From an uncultured Asticcacaulis sp. (lineage in GTDB: Bacteria; Pseudomonadota; Alphaproteobacteria; Caulobacterales; Caulobacteraceae), in assembly GCA_946482045.1 (NCBI GenBank), contig CAMLPZ010000218.1, positions 1 through 7,318 on the forward strand: a DNA stretch of 7,318 nucleotides, written 5' to 3'. Made by a program: the position numbers and the translations under genes. The notes under the pieces are model-generated. The model was not told the origin of the DNA and ran no database searches. It saw nothing but the letters and a program-made list of their open reading frames with translations. This document shows positions 1 to 5,834 of the stretch, one piece after another. The number at the start of each line of letters is the position of its first letter. The stretch's first letter is position 1.

Positions 1-550
1 GGCGCGCACCAAGGTCGGCACGGACCTGAACCTGGTCGATGAAGACCAGTTCAAGTTCTGCTGGATCGTCGATTTCCCGATGTTCGAATGGAACGAGGAC
101 GAAAAGAAGGTCGACTTCTCGCACAACCCGTTCTCGATGCCGCAGGGCGAGATGGACGCGCTTTTGACCAAGGACCCGCTGGAGATCCTGGCCTATCAGT
201 ATGACATCGTCTGCAACGGCTATGAGCTGTGCTCGGGCGCGATCCGGAACCACAAGCAGGAGATCATGCTGAAGGCATTCGAGATCGCCGGCTATGGCCA
301 GGACGTGGTCGAGGCGCAGTTCGGCGGCATGCTCAATGCGTTCAAATATGGCGCCCCGCCGCACGGTGGCCTGGCACCGGGCATCGACCGAATCGTCATG
401 CTGCTTGCCGGCCAGACGGCCATCCGCGAAGTCATTGCCTTCCCGCTGAACCAGCAGGGCCAGGACGTGATGATGAGCGCCCCGTCGGGCGTGCAGGAGA
501 AGCAGTTGAAGGAACTGCATATCCGGACGGCCTTGCCGATCAAGGTGTAA
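1..550 (+). CDS. aspS: Aspartate-tRNA ligase, C-terminal part (5'-truncated by window edge)
   Basis: Cytoplasmic class II aminoacyl-tRNA synthetase that charges tRNA-Asp using ATP. Only the last 182 codons lie in the window; complete codons begin at position 2 and the gene ends with TAA at 548-550. The visible part is the end of the catalytic domain. It has the stretch [12 protein letters not shown] followed by HNPFSMPQ, the block [13 protein letters not shown] (bacterial AspRS has NGYE plus a small-residue run and an R here), and class II motif 3, GGLAPGIDR, at 365-391, whose arginine contacts ATP. It ends normally with ALPIKV, so the C-terminus is intact. Bacterial AspRS is usually about 590-600 residues, so roughly two thirds of the gene is upstream of the window. 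It converges on the pentapeptide-repeat gene, with hairpins in the 132-bp gap. The family assignment is secure. Confidence 0.97.
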   Translation, partial: ARTKVGTDLNLVDEDQFKFCWIVDFPMFEWNEDEKKVDFSHNPFSMPQGEMDALLTKDPLEILAYQYDIVCNGYELCSGAIRNHKQEIMLKAFEIAGYGQDVVEAQFGGMLNAFKYGAPPHGGLAPGIDRIVMLLAGQTAIREVIAFPLNQQGQDVMMSAPSGVQEKQLKELHIRTALPIKV

Positions 551-560
551 CCTTCTGGGG

Positions 561-592
561 CTTGGGGGCCACGGCCCCAAGTCTTTGCTCTT
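561..592 (+). terminator. Possible intrinsic terminator of aspS
   Basis: A 7-bp GC-rich stem (CTTGGGG at 561-567 with CCCCAAG at 575-581, loop 568-574) is followed by the pyrimidine-rich tail TCTTTGCTCTT. It begins 10 bp after the aspS stop codon. The tail is broken by G and C, so termination strength is uncertain. Confidence 0.5.
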
Positions 593-640
593 CAATAGAA
601 AAGCCTCGCCTAAAAAAAGGGGCGAGGCTTCTCTATTGAA
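591..640. terminator. Long hairpin between convergent genes, possible bidirectional terminator
   Basis: The arms 591-610 and 621-640 pair over 20 positions with one A-C mismatch (600/631). The loop is 611-620 and contains a run of seven A. The GC-rich inner part is AAGCCTCGCC with GGCGAGGCTT; the outer part is AT-rich (TTCAATAG with CTATTGAA). It sits between the ends of aspS and the pentapeptide gene, so it could stop transcripts from both sides. Neither flank carries a clean run of T, so it may instead act as a 3'-end stabiliser. Confidence 0.55.
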
Positions 641-682
641 AAAGAAGGTTTTGTAGGGGCACAACCCCCACGTCCTGTCAGC

Positions 683-1177
683 TTAGCGGAGCGTACACAC
701 TGGAATACGCAGGCCGCGTGGCAGTTCAGTGGCTTCGTCGCCGCAGGTCTGGTCGAGCTGGCGTTGCGTCAGGCCGACCGCCGAACGCATCTCGGCGCCC
801 GAGAAATTGACGCCGTCGAGGATCGCACCCTTGAAATTCGCACCTTCGAGATAGGCGCCGACGAAGCTGGCATTGGTCAGGTTGGCGCCGGCGAAGCTGA
901 CGCGGCCGAAGAGCGACGCGGTGCCGTCAAGGTCGCGCAGGTCGCCGCCGGCGAAGGTCGAACCGTTGAAGATGCCCATGGACAGGTCGGCCTGACGCAG
1001 CCGTGCGCCCGCGAAATTCTTGCCACGCAGTTCGCGGCCGTTGAAGTCGGCCTGGAACAGGTTGCACTTCGGGCAGCTGGCGCCGGATTGGGCGCGGCCG
1101 ATCTGGCCGGCGTTCTGCGCGTAGGCGGGCACTGACAGGGCGGCAAGGGCCAGGATGGCGAGAACGATACGTTTCAT
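683..1177 (-). CDS. Exported pentapeptide-repeat protein
   Basis: A 164-residue protein with a typical Sec signal peptide: KR at the N-terminus, a hydrophobic core to about residue 17 and an AYA-Q cleavage site after residue 20. Residues about 40-130 are pentapeptide repeats of the A(D/N)LXX type, for example FQADF, RQADL, AGANL, TNASF, EGANF and SGAEM, which fold as a right-handed quadrilateral beta-helix. A Cys pair, CPKC (35 and 38), precedes the repeats. Two more Cys (145, 161) are in the tail, which has the LTQRQLDQTCGDEAT form common at the end of such proteins. The mature protein is therefore probably periplasmic and may be disulfide-bonded. The ATG at 1177 has GAAGG nine bases upstream. 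The gene looks monocistronic. Its function is unknown; periplasmic export argues against a gyrase-protecting Qnr-like role. Confidence 0.9.
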   Translation of the reverse strand: MKRIVLAILALAALSVPAYAQNAGQIGRAQSGASCPKCNLFQADFNGRELRGKNFAGARLRQADLSMGIFNGSTFAGGDLRDLDGTASLFGRVSFAGANLTNASFVGAYLEGANFKGAILDGVNFSGAEMRSAVGLTQRQLDQTCGDEATELPRGLRIPVCTLR

Positions 1178-1230
1178 AAGGGAACACCTTCGCTGTTTGG
1201 CTGAGTGCTAAGCAAAATGGGTGCCGCCTT

Positions 1231-1410
1231 CCTTCTCCTCCCTGTGCCGAAGGCATGGGGAGGGGGACCGCGAGCGAAGCCCAGCGGTGGTGGGGCCTAC
1301 CATCGGAGTCACCCCCCTCCGTCATCTACGCTGCGCTCGATGCCCATCGCTGGCGAAAGCTATACTTTCGCTGGCGCTATACCCCATTGCTTCGCAACAA
1401 GGAGGAGGGA
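1231..1410. repeat. Hairpin-rich extragenic element, probably a dispersed repeat
   Basis: This fills most of the 235-bp gap 1178-1412, which has no gene. The left end folds into a strong hairpin: 1233-1248 with 1252-1267, loop GAA, centred on TGCC-GAA-GGCA and flanked by CTCC/GGAG, with several G-U pairs. The right end has a related but weaker hairpin, TTGC-TTC-GCAA (1387-1397), between CCCC and GGAGGAGG. In reverse complement it resembles the left end (CTCC, TGTTGCGAAG, CAATGGGG), so the two ends form an imperfect inverted pair. Inside are ACCGC/GCGGT (1267-1271 and 1284-1288) and GCGAAAG/CTTTCGC (1353-1359 and 1365-1371). Such purine/pyrimidine-rich elements with GCGAAGC cores are a familiar type of extragenic repeat in alphaproteobacteria. 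The repeat status cannot be shown from one copy. It lies just after the stop of the NrdJ-like gene and may shape its 3' end. Confidence 0.55.
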
Positions 1411-1412
1411 GA

Positions 1413-4160
1413 TCACCCGTTCTCGACATCCTCTTCGACGGCTTCGCGCAGGTCGTCAGCCGCCGCAGGCTTCCGCCCGAACGGTACAACGACCAGATTG
1501 CCGGTCGCCGTCCCGCGCGCGAAACCTTTCGAAATCAGCTGCGAAGCAGGCAAGGCCTCATCCGGCGGATTTTCACCTGCGCCCAGACCATCGGCGTTCA
1601 ACGCATCCGGATCGGCATTGGCCAGGTCTTCCCGGTCGAGATAGGAAATCGCCAGTTCGCGGAAGATGTAATCCAGGATCGATGTCGCCGAGCGCACACG
1701 GTCATTGCCCGTCACCGGCCCGGCCGGCTCAAAGCGCGTGAAGACAAAGGCGTCGACAAATTCTTCCAGCGGCACGCCATATTGCAGACCGATCGAAATC
1801 GCGATGGCGAAGTTGTTCATCAGCGACCGGAAGGCGGCGCCTTCCTTGTGCATGTCTATGAAGATTTCACCCAGCGCACCGTCGGAATATTCGCCGGTGT
1901 GGATATAGACCTTGTGACCGCCGACGGCCGCCTTCTGGATATAACCCTTGCGGCGGTCCGGCAGCTTGTGGCGCGTGCGGTCACGCTCGACGATCTTTTC
2001 GACCACGCGCGGCGCGGTGGCTTTTTCCGCCACCTGAGGACGGCGCGGCGCCTCTTCCATTTCGGGGATGTCGAGCGAAAAATCGTCGGGCGCTTCAGCA
2101 CGCGTCACCGACAGGCTGCGCAGTTGGATGCCGGCGGCCAGCGAATAGACCTTCATGGCGTCAGTCACGCCCTGGTCCCATGCCAGTTCCACCGGGGCGG
2201 TGGATGGCGAATCGACCAGGGCATCCAGTCTTTGCCGCAAGGTCAGGCGCGCCTTGATCGATAGTGGCGCCAGCAGCGCCCAGGCCATGTCATCGACGGC
2301 CTTCAGCGCCTCAAGCTCGCGTGTCCCGAAGAGGAAGGCGTCGGCTTCAGCGATCTCGTCTGCTGTAAAGCCCATGGTCTTGAGCAGATCAAAACCCGGA
2401 TCGGCAAGGTCGGCTTCGCTCAGACCCCAGATGTCGCGGACGAAATTGGCGTCGAGATAGTTGAGCGACACGACGTCGCGCAAGCAGGTGCTCTCCGCCA
2501 GGGCCTCATGCAGGCGGCCGGTCTCAAACTCGCTTAACCCCCTGACTTTCAGACTGGCGTCATTGATGTGCGGCGCATCCGCCAGGCTGCGGTGGCCGAG
2601 GCGCGCATCACGCACCAGGGTCGTATCGACGCCGATGGCCCTGATGCCCGACAGCACGCAAGCCTTCAGCACAGGCAGCATCTGGCCGTCGTCACTTTCC
2701 ATGAAGGTGGCGATGTCGCCGACCTGCTGGTCGCCCAATCCCACACCCAGCCGCAGAGACAGTTCGGCGTCAGAATAGAGGGCGGTGACCTGGGCGTTCC
2801 TGAGACCGGTCTTCTTGGCCAGCTTCAGGCCCGTTTGCAGCAGGTCGAGCGCGCGTCCCTTGAACGTAGACACGCCATTGAGCGCCGTCACCTGATAAAG
2901 CTGGCGGCTGAGACGGTCGATCTGCTCGGCCTTGCCGGCGGCGAAGCCATCGAACGCGCCCAATCGCACGGCCAAAGCCGCAGAGGCATGGACGGCGGCG
3001 GCTTCGAACAGGGCGAACAGGTGGCTGGCGAAGTCGAGCCCCTCAGGCCCACGCAGCGACAGACCCTGGGTCATCGCGGCCTCGGCCAGGCCGCCGATCG
3101 TCAAAGCCAACGGCCGTTCCGAAGCGCGGCGCTGGGCATCCGAGGATGAGGCGGCGTACGCAATAGACGCTTCAATATCAAGGGCATGTACCCACAGGTT
3201 TACGCAGTCGATAAAGGCGTCTTCGGCAAAGCCTCCATCGGCCAGAAAGCGCTCGACCTGGATGGCGGCCTTGGGTGCGACGTTCTGGGCCTCGACGGCT
3301 TCGGCGTCGGACGGTGAAAAGACGAGGTGGACGCCCGAGGCCTCGAGCGCCGTTTCGGCCAGCAGGACCGCCGACGGGTCCCCGGCGCTGACCAGATCGC
3401 GCTGTGCGATGACGGCGTGGTGGCGGACGGCTTGCGGGGCCGAAGCCTCACCCGCCTGCCACGGCGCGCCGCCGGAATGGCTGAGGAGGATCTGGCGCGC
3501 GATTAGGCCGTCATTGGCGCCTAAGCGCCTGGCCTTGGCGCAGGCGCGTGCCAGGGCTGTGTTGTGCTTGGGTGAGGCGCGGTGCTCGCCTTCGGCGCGC
3601 TGGACGGCGCTGTGAATTTCCTGCAATGCCTCGGCCAGCCGCGTCTGGTTGGTGTCGCGCAAAGACTGGGCACGCGTATCGAGCAACAGGCGGTTGAGCG
3701 TCTGGCGGCCGACATGATCGTCGAGATAGAGCGGAGTCGTTTCCGGCGCGCGCGCCACGACATCTCCGGCGGTCGGATGGACGCGATGGCCAGACGCCAG
3801 GCCCACGGCCGGCGCGGCCAGGCCCGACAGCAACGTCGCTTCAATCGCTTCGGCGAAATCGGCTGCCTGCTCCGGGTCGCTGAAATGCCCCAACCGCAGG
3901 CCCCATTGCGCCAGACGGTGGGCGTAATCACCGGTCGCTCCGCCAAAGGCGTCGCTGTCGGCATCGCCGGCGCGCGCCCACGTACCGGAGGGCAGGTCAT
4001 GCGGCAGTGATTCGGCCCAGTCGAGCCAGGATTCGGCCTGTGCGGACGTCAGGCTGCGCGGACAAATGACCTCGATAAACGCCTCGGACCGTTCAATAAC
4101 CCGCGATTCCAGGTCGCCGACCGTTCCGAGGCGGCTGAGGGCAGGGGTTAAAAAGGCCAT
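1413..4160 (-). CDS. Catalytically degenerate NrdJ-like (class II RNR) protein with TSCPD domain
   Basis: A 915-residue protein. Residues about 736-845 are a near-perfect NrdJ C-terminal TSCPD domain (QKAAVGGHKVYIHTGEY, LGEIFIDMHKEGAAFRSLMN, QYGVPLEEFVDAF, TSILDYIFREL), preceded by the usual EKIVE...KLPDRRKG linker (721-739). Upstream blocks also follow NrdJ in order: HRLAQWGLRLGHFSD (81-95), LALTIGGLAEAAMTQGL (351-367), GLRNAQVTA (452-460), APHINDASLKVRG (529-541) and DPGFDLLKTMGFT (587-599). The catalytic motifs of the family (NPCSEY, CNLASLN, PTGTIG, CANPCG) and the C-terminal Cys-rich tail are absent. Only five Cys remain (33, 207, 319, 501, 559). It is shorter than alphaproteobacterial NrdJ (about 1,200 residues), chiefly in the barrel. 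It is therefore a predicted pseudoenzyme, probably cytoplasmic. The ATG at 4160 has GAGG five bases upstream; an in-frame ATG at 4205 has no ribosome site and lies inside the likely promoter. Automated annotation may call it a ribonucleotide reductase, which I consider misleading. Confidence 0.88.
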   Translation of the reverse strand: MAFLTPALSRLGTVGDLESRVIERSEAFIEVICPRSLTSAQAESWLDWAESLPHDLPSGTWARAGDADSDAFGGATGDYAHRLAQWGLRLGHFSDPEQAADFAEAIEATLLSGLAAPAVGLASGHRVHPTAGDVVARAPETTPLYLDDHVGRQTLNRLLLDTRAQSLRDTNQTRLAEALQEIHSAVQRAEGEHRASPKHNTALARACAKARRLGANDGLIARQILLSHSGGAPWQAGEASAPQAVRHHAVIAQRDLVSAGDPSAVLLAETALEASGVHLVFSPSDAEAVEAQNVAPKAAIQVERFLADGGFAEDAFIDCVNLWVHALDIEASIAYAASSSDAQRRASERPLALTIGGLAEAAMTQGLSLRGPEGLDFASHLFALFEAAAVHASAALAVRLGAFDGFAAGKAEQIDRLSRQLYQVTALNGVSTFKGRALDLLQTGLKLAKKTGLRNAQVTALYSDAELSLRLGVGLGDQQVGDIATFMESDDGQMLPVLKACVLSGIRAIGVDTTLVRDARLGHRSLADAPHINDASLKVRGLSEFETGRLHEALAESTCLRDVVSLNYLDANFVRDIWGLSEADLADPGFDLLKTMGFTADEIAEADAFLFGTRELEALKAVDDMAWALLAPLSIKARLTLRQRLDALVDSPSTAPVELAWDQGVTDAMKVYSLAAGIQLRSLSVTRAEAPDDFSLDIPEMEEAPRRPQVAEKATAPRVVEKIVERDRTRHKLPDRRKGYIQKAAVGGHKVYIHTGEYSDGALGEIFIDMHKEGAAFRSLMNNFAIAISIGLQYGVPLEEFVDAFVFTRFEPAGPVTGNDRVRSATSILDYIFRELAISYLDREDLANADPDALNADGLGAGENPPDEALPASQLISKGFARGTATGNLVVVPFGRKPAAADDLREAVEEDVENG

Positions 4161-4194
4161 GACAACCTCGCAGGAGTTCACGCAATTGGACCAA

Positions 4195-4221
4195 GCTATC
4201 GCCATATAAGCGAAGCTTCAA
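4195..4221 (-). promoter_or_regulatory. Likely sigma-70 promoter of the NrdJ-like gene
   Basis: On the minus strand, TTGAAGC (4215-4221) matches the Caulobacter -35 TTGACGS at six of seven positions. After a 12-bp spacer, GCGATAGC (4195-4202) matches the -10 GCTANAWC at six of eight. The start of transcription would fall near 4188, leaving a leader of about 28 bases before the ATG at 4160. This excludes the ATG at 4205 for a transcript from this promoter. Confidence 0.5.
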
Positions 4222-4249
4222 TAAATCTGGTGGGAAAATGCCAAGTCGT

Positions 4250-4265
4250 CCACAATATATTGATG
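4250..4265. promoter_or_regulatory. NrdR-box-like palindrome
   Basis: The perfect 10-bp palindrome CAATATATTG (4253-4262) equals the core of the NrdR operator consensus (aca-CWATATATWG-tgt). The left flank CCA matches two of three positions and the right flank ATG none, giving about 12 of 16 overall. NrdR represses ribonucleotide reductase genes, and the adjacent minus-strand gene is NrdJ-like, which makes the match more credible. Against it, the centre is about 70 bp upstream of the predicted start site, and no clear second box lies at the usual spacing of about 31 bp. An AT-rich tract could also produce this by chance. Confidence 0.45.
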
Positions 4266-4324
4266 CGGGCAGCCACCGCACCAGGCGAAATTATTTCCGC
4301 GTGCGGCAGTTGCGCGCCTTTACC

Positions 4325-4347
4325 TTGTGCCGTCAGGTTATTATAAC
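4325..4347 (+). promoter_or_regulatory. Possible promoter of the NDUFA12-DUF2155 operon
   Basis: TTGTGCC (4325-4331) and ATTATAAC (4340-4347) resemble the Caulobacter -35 and -10, and the last six bases of the -10 fit TANAWC exactly. The 8-bp spacer is shorter than the usual 10-14. The -10 lies within GTTATTATAAC (4337-4347), an 11-base odd palindrome, so it could also be an operator. Transcription would begin near 4354, about 45 bases before the TTG start. Confidence 0.3.
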
Positions 4348-4398
4348 TGGCCTTTGATGTGTACGGGACGCCGGTTCCGGTTTGAGAGGGTTTTGATC

Positions 4399-4794
4399 TT
4401 GCTCGACAAGGTTTTTCTGTGGTGGAGCGGCGCGACGCTGGGCACCTTGTTCACCGTCGGCAAGCGTGGCCGCCTGGTCGGCAGCGACGAGTTCGGCAAC
4501 AAGTACTACGAAGACCGAACCGCCAAGAATTCGTACGATGTCGGCCGCAAGCGCCGCTGGGTGATCTACAAGGGCTATGCCGATGCCTCGAAGATCCCCC
4601 CGGACTGGCACGGCTGGATGCACTATATCTACGACACCCCGCCGTCGGAGCAGCCCCTGCCGCGCAAGGCCTGGGAACTGCCGCACATGCCGAACATGAG
4701 CGGGACGCCGCTGGCGCGTTTCCCTACGGGATCGCTGAATGCCGAAGGCGAACGCCAGGCGTCAACCGGCGACTATGAGGCCTGGAAGCCGTAA
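4399..4794 (+). CDS. NDUFA12-family complex I subunit / assembly factor
   Basis: A 131-residue protein of the NDUFA12 (B17.2) family, an accessory subunit or assembly factor of respiratory NADH:ubiquinone oxidoreductase, acting on the cytoplasmic side of the inner membrane. The family pattern is clear: an N-terminal LDKVFLWWSGATLGTLF, then VGSDEFGNKYYE (27-38), then GRKRRWVIYKGY (49-60) and the diagnostic IPPDWHGWMHY (66-76), ending in STGDYEAWKP. TTG at 4399 is chosen as start because GAGAGGG lies eight bases upstream and the resulting MLDKVFLWW matches the usual length of the family N-terminus. In-frame alternatives are ATG at 4357 (145 residues) and GTG at 4327, both with poor ribosome sites. 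The next gene starts one base after the TAA, indicating an operon and probable translational coupling. Confidence 0.92.
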   Translation: MLDKVFLWWSGATLGTLFTVGKRGRLVGSDEFGNKYYEDRTAKNSYDVGRKRRWVIYKGYADASKIPPDWHGWMHYIYDTPPSEQPLPRKAWELPHMPNMSGTPLARFPTGSLNAEGERQASTGDYEAWKP

Positions 4795-4795
4795 T

Positions 4796-5623
4796 ATGGG
4801 TAACGGATGGCCACATATGTCGCGCTCCAGAATGGCAGCGTTTCTGCTGGCCGGGGCGGCCTTGTGCGCCGTCGTTCCCGTTGTGGCCCAGGTGGCGCCG
4901 CCATCACGTGGCGACCGTGATCGCGACCGTCCCAACTATGTCGACAATGCCGACTACGACCGTCAGCCCTATTATGTCGACGGCGTCGAATACAAACCCT
5001 ATGTGCCGGAAAAAAAGCCGTCGCGCCCCTCGGCCAAGCCCGCCGCGGAAACGGTAAAGACCGCGCCACCGTCCTCGGGAAGCCAGGACCCGGCCTATGT
5101 CAGCCCGGCGCCGCAGACCGAACTGCGGCCGTTCAATCCGTCGTCGGCCTCAGCACAGGCGTCCGCCGCCCCGCGCCAGCAGGCCCAGGCCTCATCGTCC
5201 TCGTCGGCGAGCGTTCCTTCTTACGCGCGCGCCAAGCGTCCGCGCTACGGCGTGGCGATCATCGAGGCGCTTGACAAGATTTCGTCGGAAAGCGTGCGCT
5301 TTGAGGCGCCGATCGGTCAGCCCGTGCGCTACAAAGGCCTGATCTACACGATCAAGGCGTGTGAGACGTCGGCGGATGATGAGCCCATGGCCGACGTCAT
5401 CGCCTATATGCAGGTCCGCACCAATCCGGTGACGGCGGCGAACAATACGCAGACCATCCGGTCCAAGGAAATCTTCCGTGGCTGGACCTATGCCTCGACG
5501 CCAAGCCTGAACCCGCTGGAACACCCGATTTATGATGCCTGGGTGATTGCCTGCCGCAAGCCACTGGCCGCACCTGTAGCCGTCGCGGCACCGGCTCCGG
5601 TTACCTCGGCTCCGAAGTCGTAG
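4796..5623 (+). CDS. Exported DUF2155-domain protein
   Basis: A 275-residue protein with a signal peptide (hydrophobic core about residues 13-30, cleavage likely VVA-Q at 31/32; no lipobox). After it comes a Tyr/Asp-rich stretch (NYVDNADYDRQPYYVDGVEY), then a Pro/Ser/Ala/Gln low-complexity linker (about 72-145). The C-terminal DUF2155 domain (about 150-256) shows EALDKISSESVRFEAPIGQPV, YTIKACET, EIFRGWTYASTPSLNPLEHP and YDAWVIACR. Two domain Cys (189, 253) may form a disulfide in the periplasm. The molecular function of DUF2155 is not known to me; its frequent position beside NDUFA12 is established for alphaproteobacteria and suggests an envelope or respiratory link. The start is ambiguous: ATG 4796 has TGGAAG seven bases upstream; ATG 4817 gives a more typical signal peptide (MSRSRMAAFLL). 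Confidence 0.88.
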   Translation: MGNGWPHMSRSRMAAFLLAGAALCAVVPVVAQVAPPSRGDRDRDRPNYVDNADYDRQPYYVDGVEYKPYVPEKKPSRPSAKPAAETVKTAPPSSGSQDPAYVSPAPQTELRPFNPSSASAQASAAPRQQAQASSSSSASVPSYARAKRPRYGVAIIEALDKISSESVRFEAPIGQPVRYKGLIYTIKACETSADDEPMADVIAYMQVRTNPVTAANNTQTIRSKEIFRGWTYASTPSLNPLEHPIYDAWVIACRKPLAAPVAVAAPAPVTSAPKS

Positions 5624-5639
5624 ACTTCTACGTTTGCGG

Positions 5640-5651
5640 TTGCGTACGCAA
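5640..5651. promoter_or_regulatory. Perfect 12-bp palindrome downstream of the DUF2155 gene
   Basis: TTGCGTACGCAA reads the same on both strands and lies 16 bp after the DUF2155 stop, just before the 168-bp element. It is also bracketed by TTTGCG (5633-5638) and CGCAAA (5647-5652), which could pair instead. It may be part of a weak terminator or a protein-binding site; neither can be decided from sequence. Confidence 0.3.
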
Positions 5652-5656
5652 AATTC

Positions 5657-5824
5657 TCCACAGATTACACTGATTGCACAGATGATTAGAGTTTTTGGGA
5701 CGTCGAACCCGCGTAATCGTCATCGAATGGCGACGGCGCTCTGCGCCGTCAATCCCAACAATGGGTTGGGCGCTTAAAGGCCACCTGTTCAGGCAAAGTC
5801 TGTGTAATCTGCGTAATCTGTGGA
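5657..5824. repeat. 168-bp element with 26-bp imperfect inverted ends
   Basis: The ends 5657-5682 and 5799-5824 are inverted copies matching at 23 of 26 positions, both beginning TCCACAGATTAC read inwards. Each end is itself built on a 9-base period: on the right TGTGTAATC, TGCGTAATC, TGTGGA; on the left CACAGATTA, CACTGATTG, CACAGATGA. The interior has a perfect 8-bp hairpin, GACGGCGC-TCT-GCGCCGTC (5732-5750), and a 6-bp one, CCCAAC/GTTGGG (5754-5759 and 5765-5770). It occupies most of the 211-bp gap between the convergent DUF2155 and aat genes, ending 10 bp before the aat stop. No gene or target-site duplication is evident. It looks like a palindromic extragenic repeat or a very small non-autonomous mobile element. 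CACAGATTACACAG-type motifs are known to me as dispersed repeats in several bacterial genomes. Confidence 0.65.
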
Positions 5825-5834
5825 CACCCTTTTC

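Noticed and set aside
655..669. GGGG-CACAA-CCCC hairpin downstream of the pentapeptide gene
   Set aside because: A 4-bp stem with only a broken T-rich tail on the minus strand is too weak to call a terminator.
1221..2264. A 347-codon open frame on the + strand, antisense to the NrdJ-like gene
   Set aside because: It is a shadow frame of a GC-rich gene: no recognisable domain, Arg/His/Gly-rich composition, no credible ribosome site, and it starts inside the repeat element.
1413..4160. Active class II ribonucleotide reductase (nrdJ)
   Set aside because: Catalytic Cys motifs, GTIG and the C-terminal redox tail are missing and the protein is some hundreds of residues too short, so the gene symbol was withheld.
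4161..4205. N-terminal extension of the NrdJ-like protein from ATG 4205 (15 extra residues)
   Set aside because: There is no ribosome site before it and it lies between the predicted -35 and -10, so the transcript would not contain it. ATG 4160 has GAGG at good spacing.
4206..4398. Cobalamin riboswitch before the NrdJ-like gene
   Set aside because: The leader is predicted to be only about 28 bases and no B12-box-like sequence was seen, so there is no room or motif for one.
4739..4795. Upstream start for the DUF2155 protein at ATG 4739, overlapping the NDUFA12 gene
   Set aside because: It would put about 32 polar residues before the signal-peptide core. ATG 4796 or 4817 suits an exported protein and the operon spacing better.
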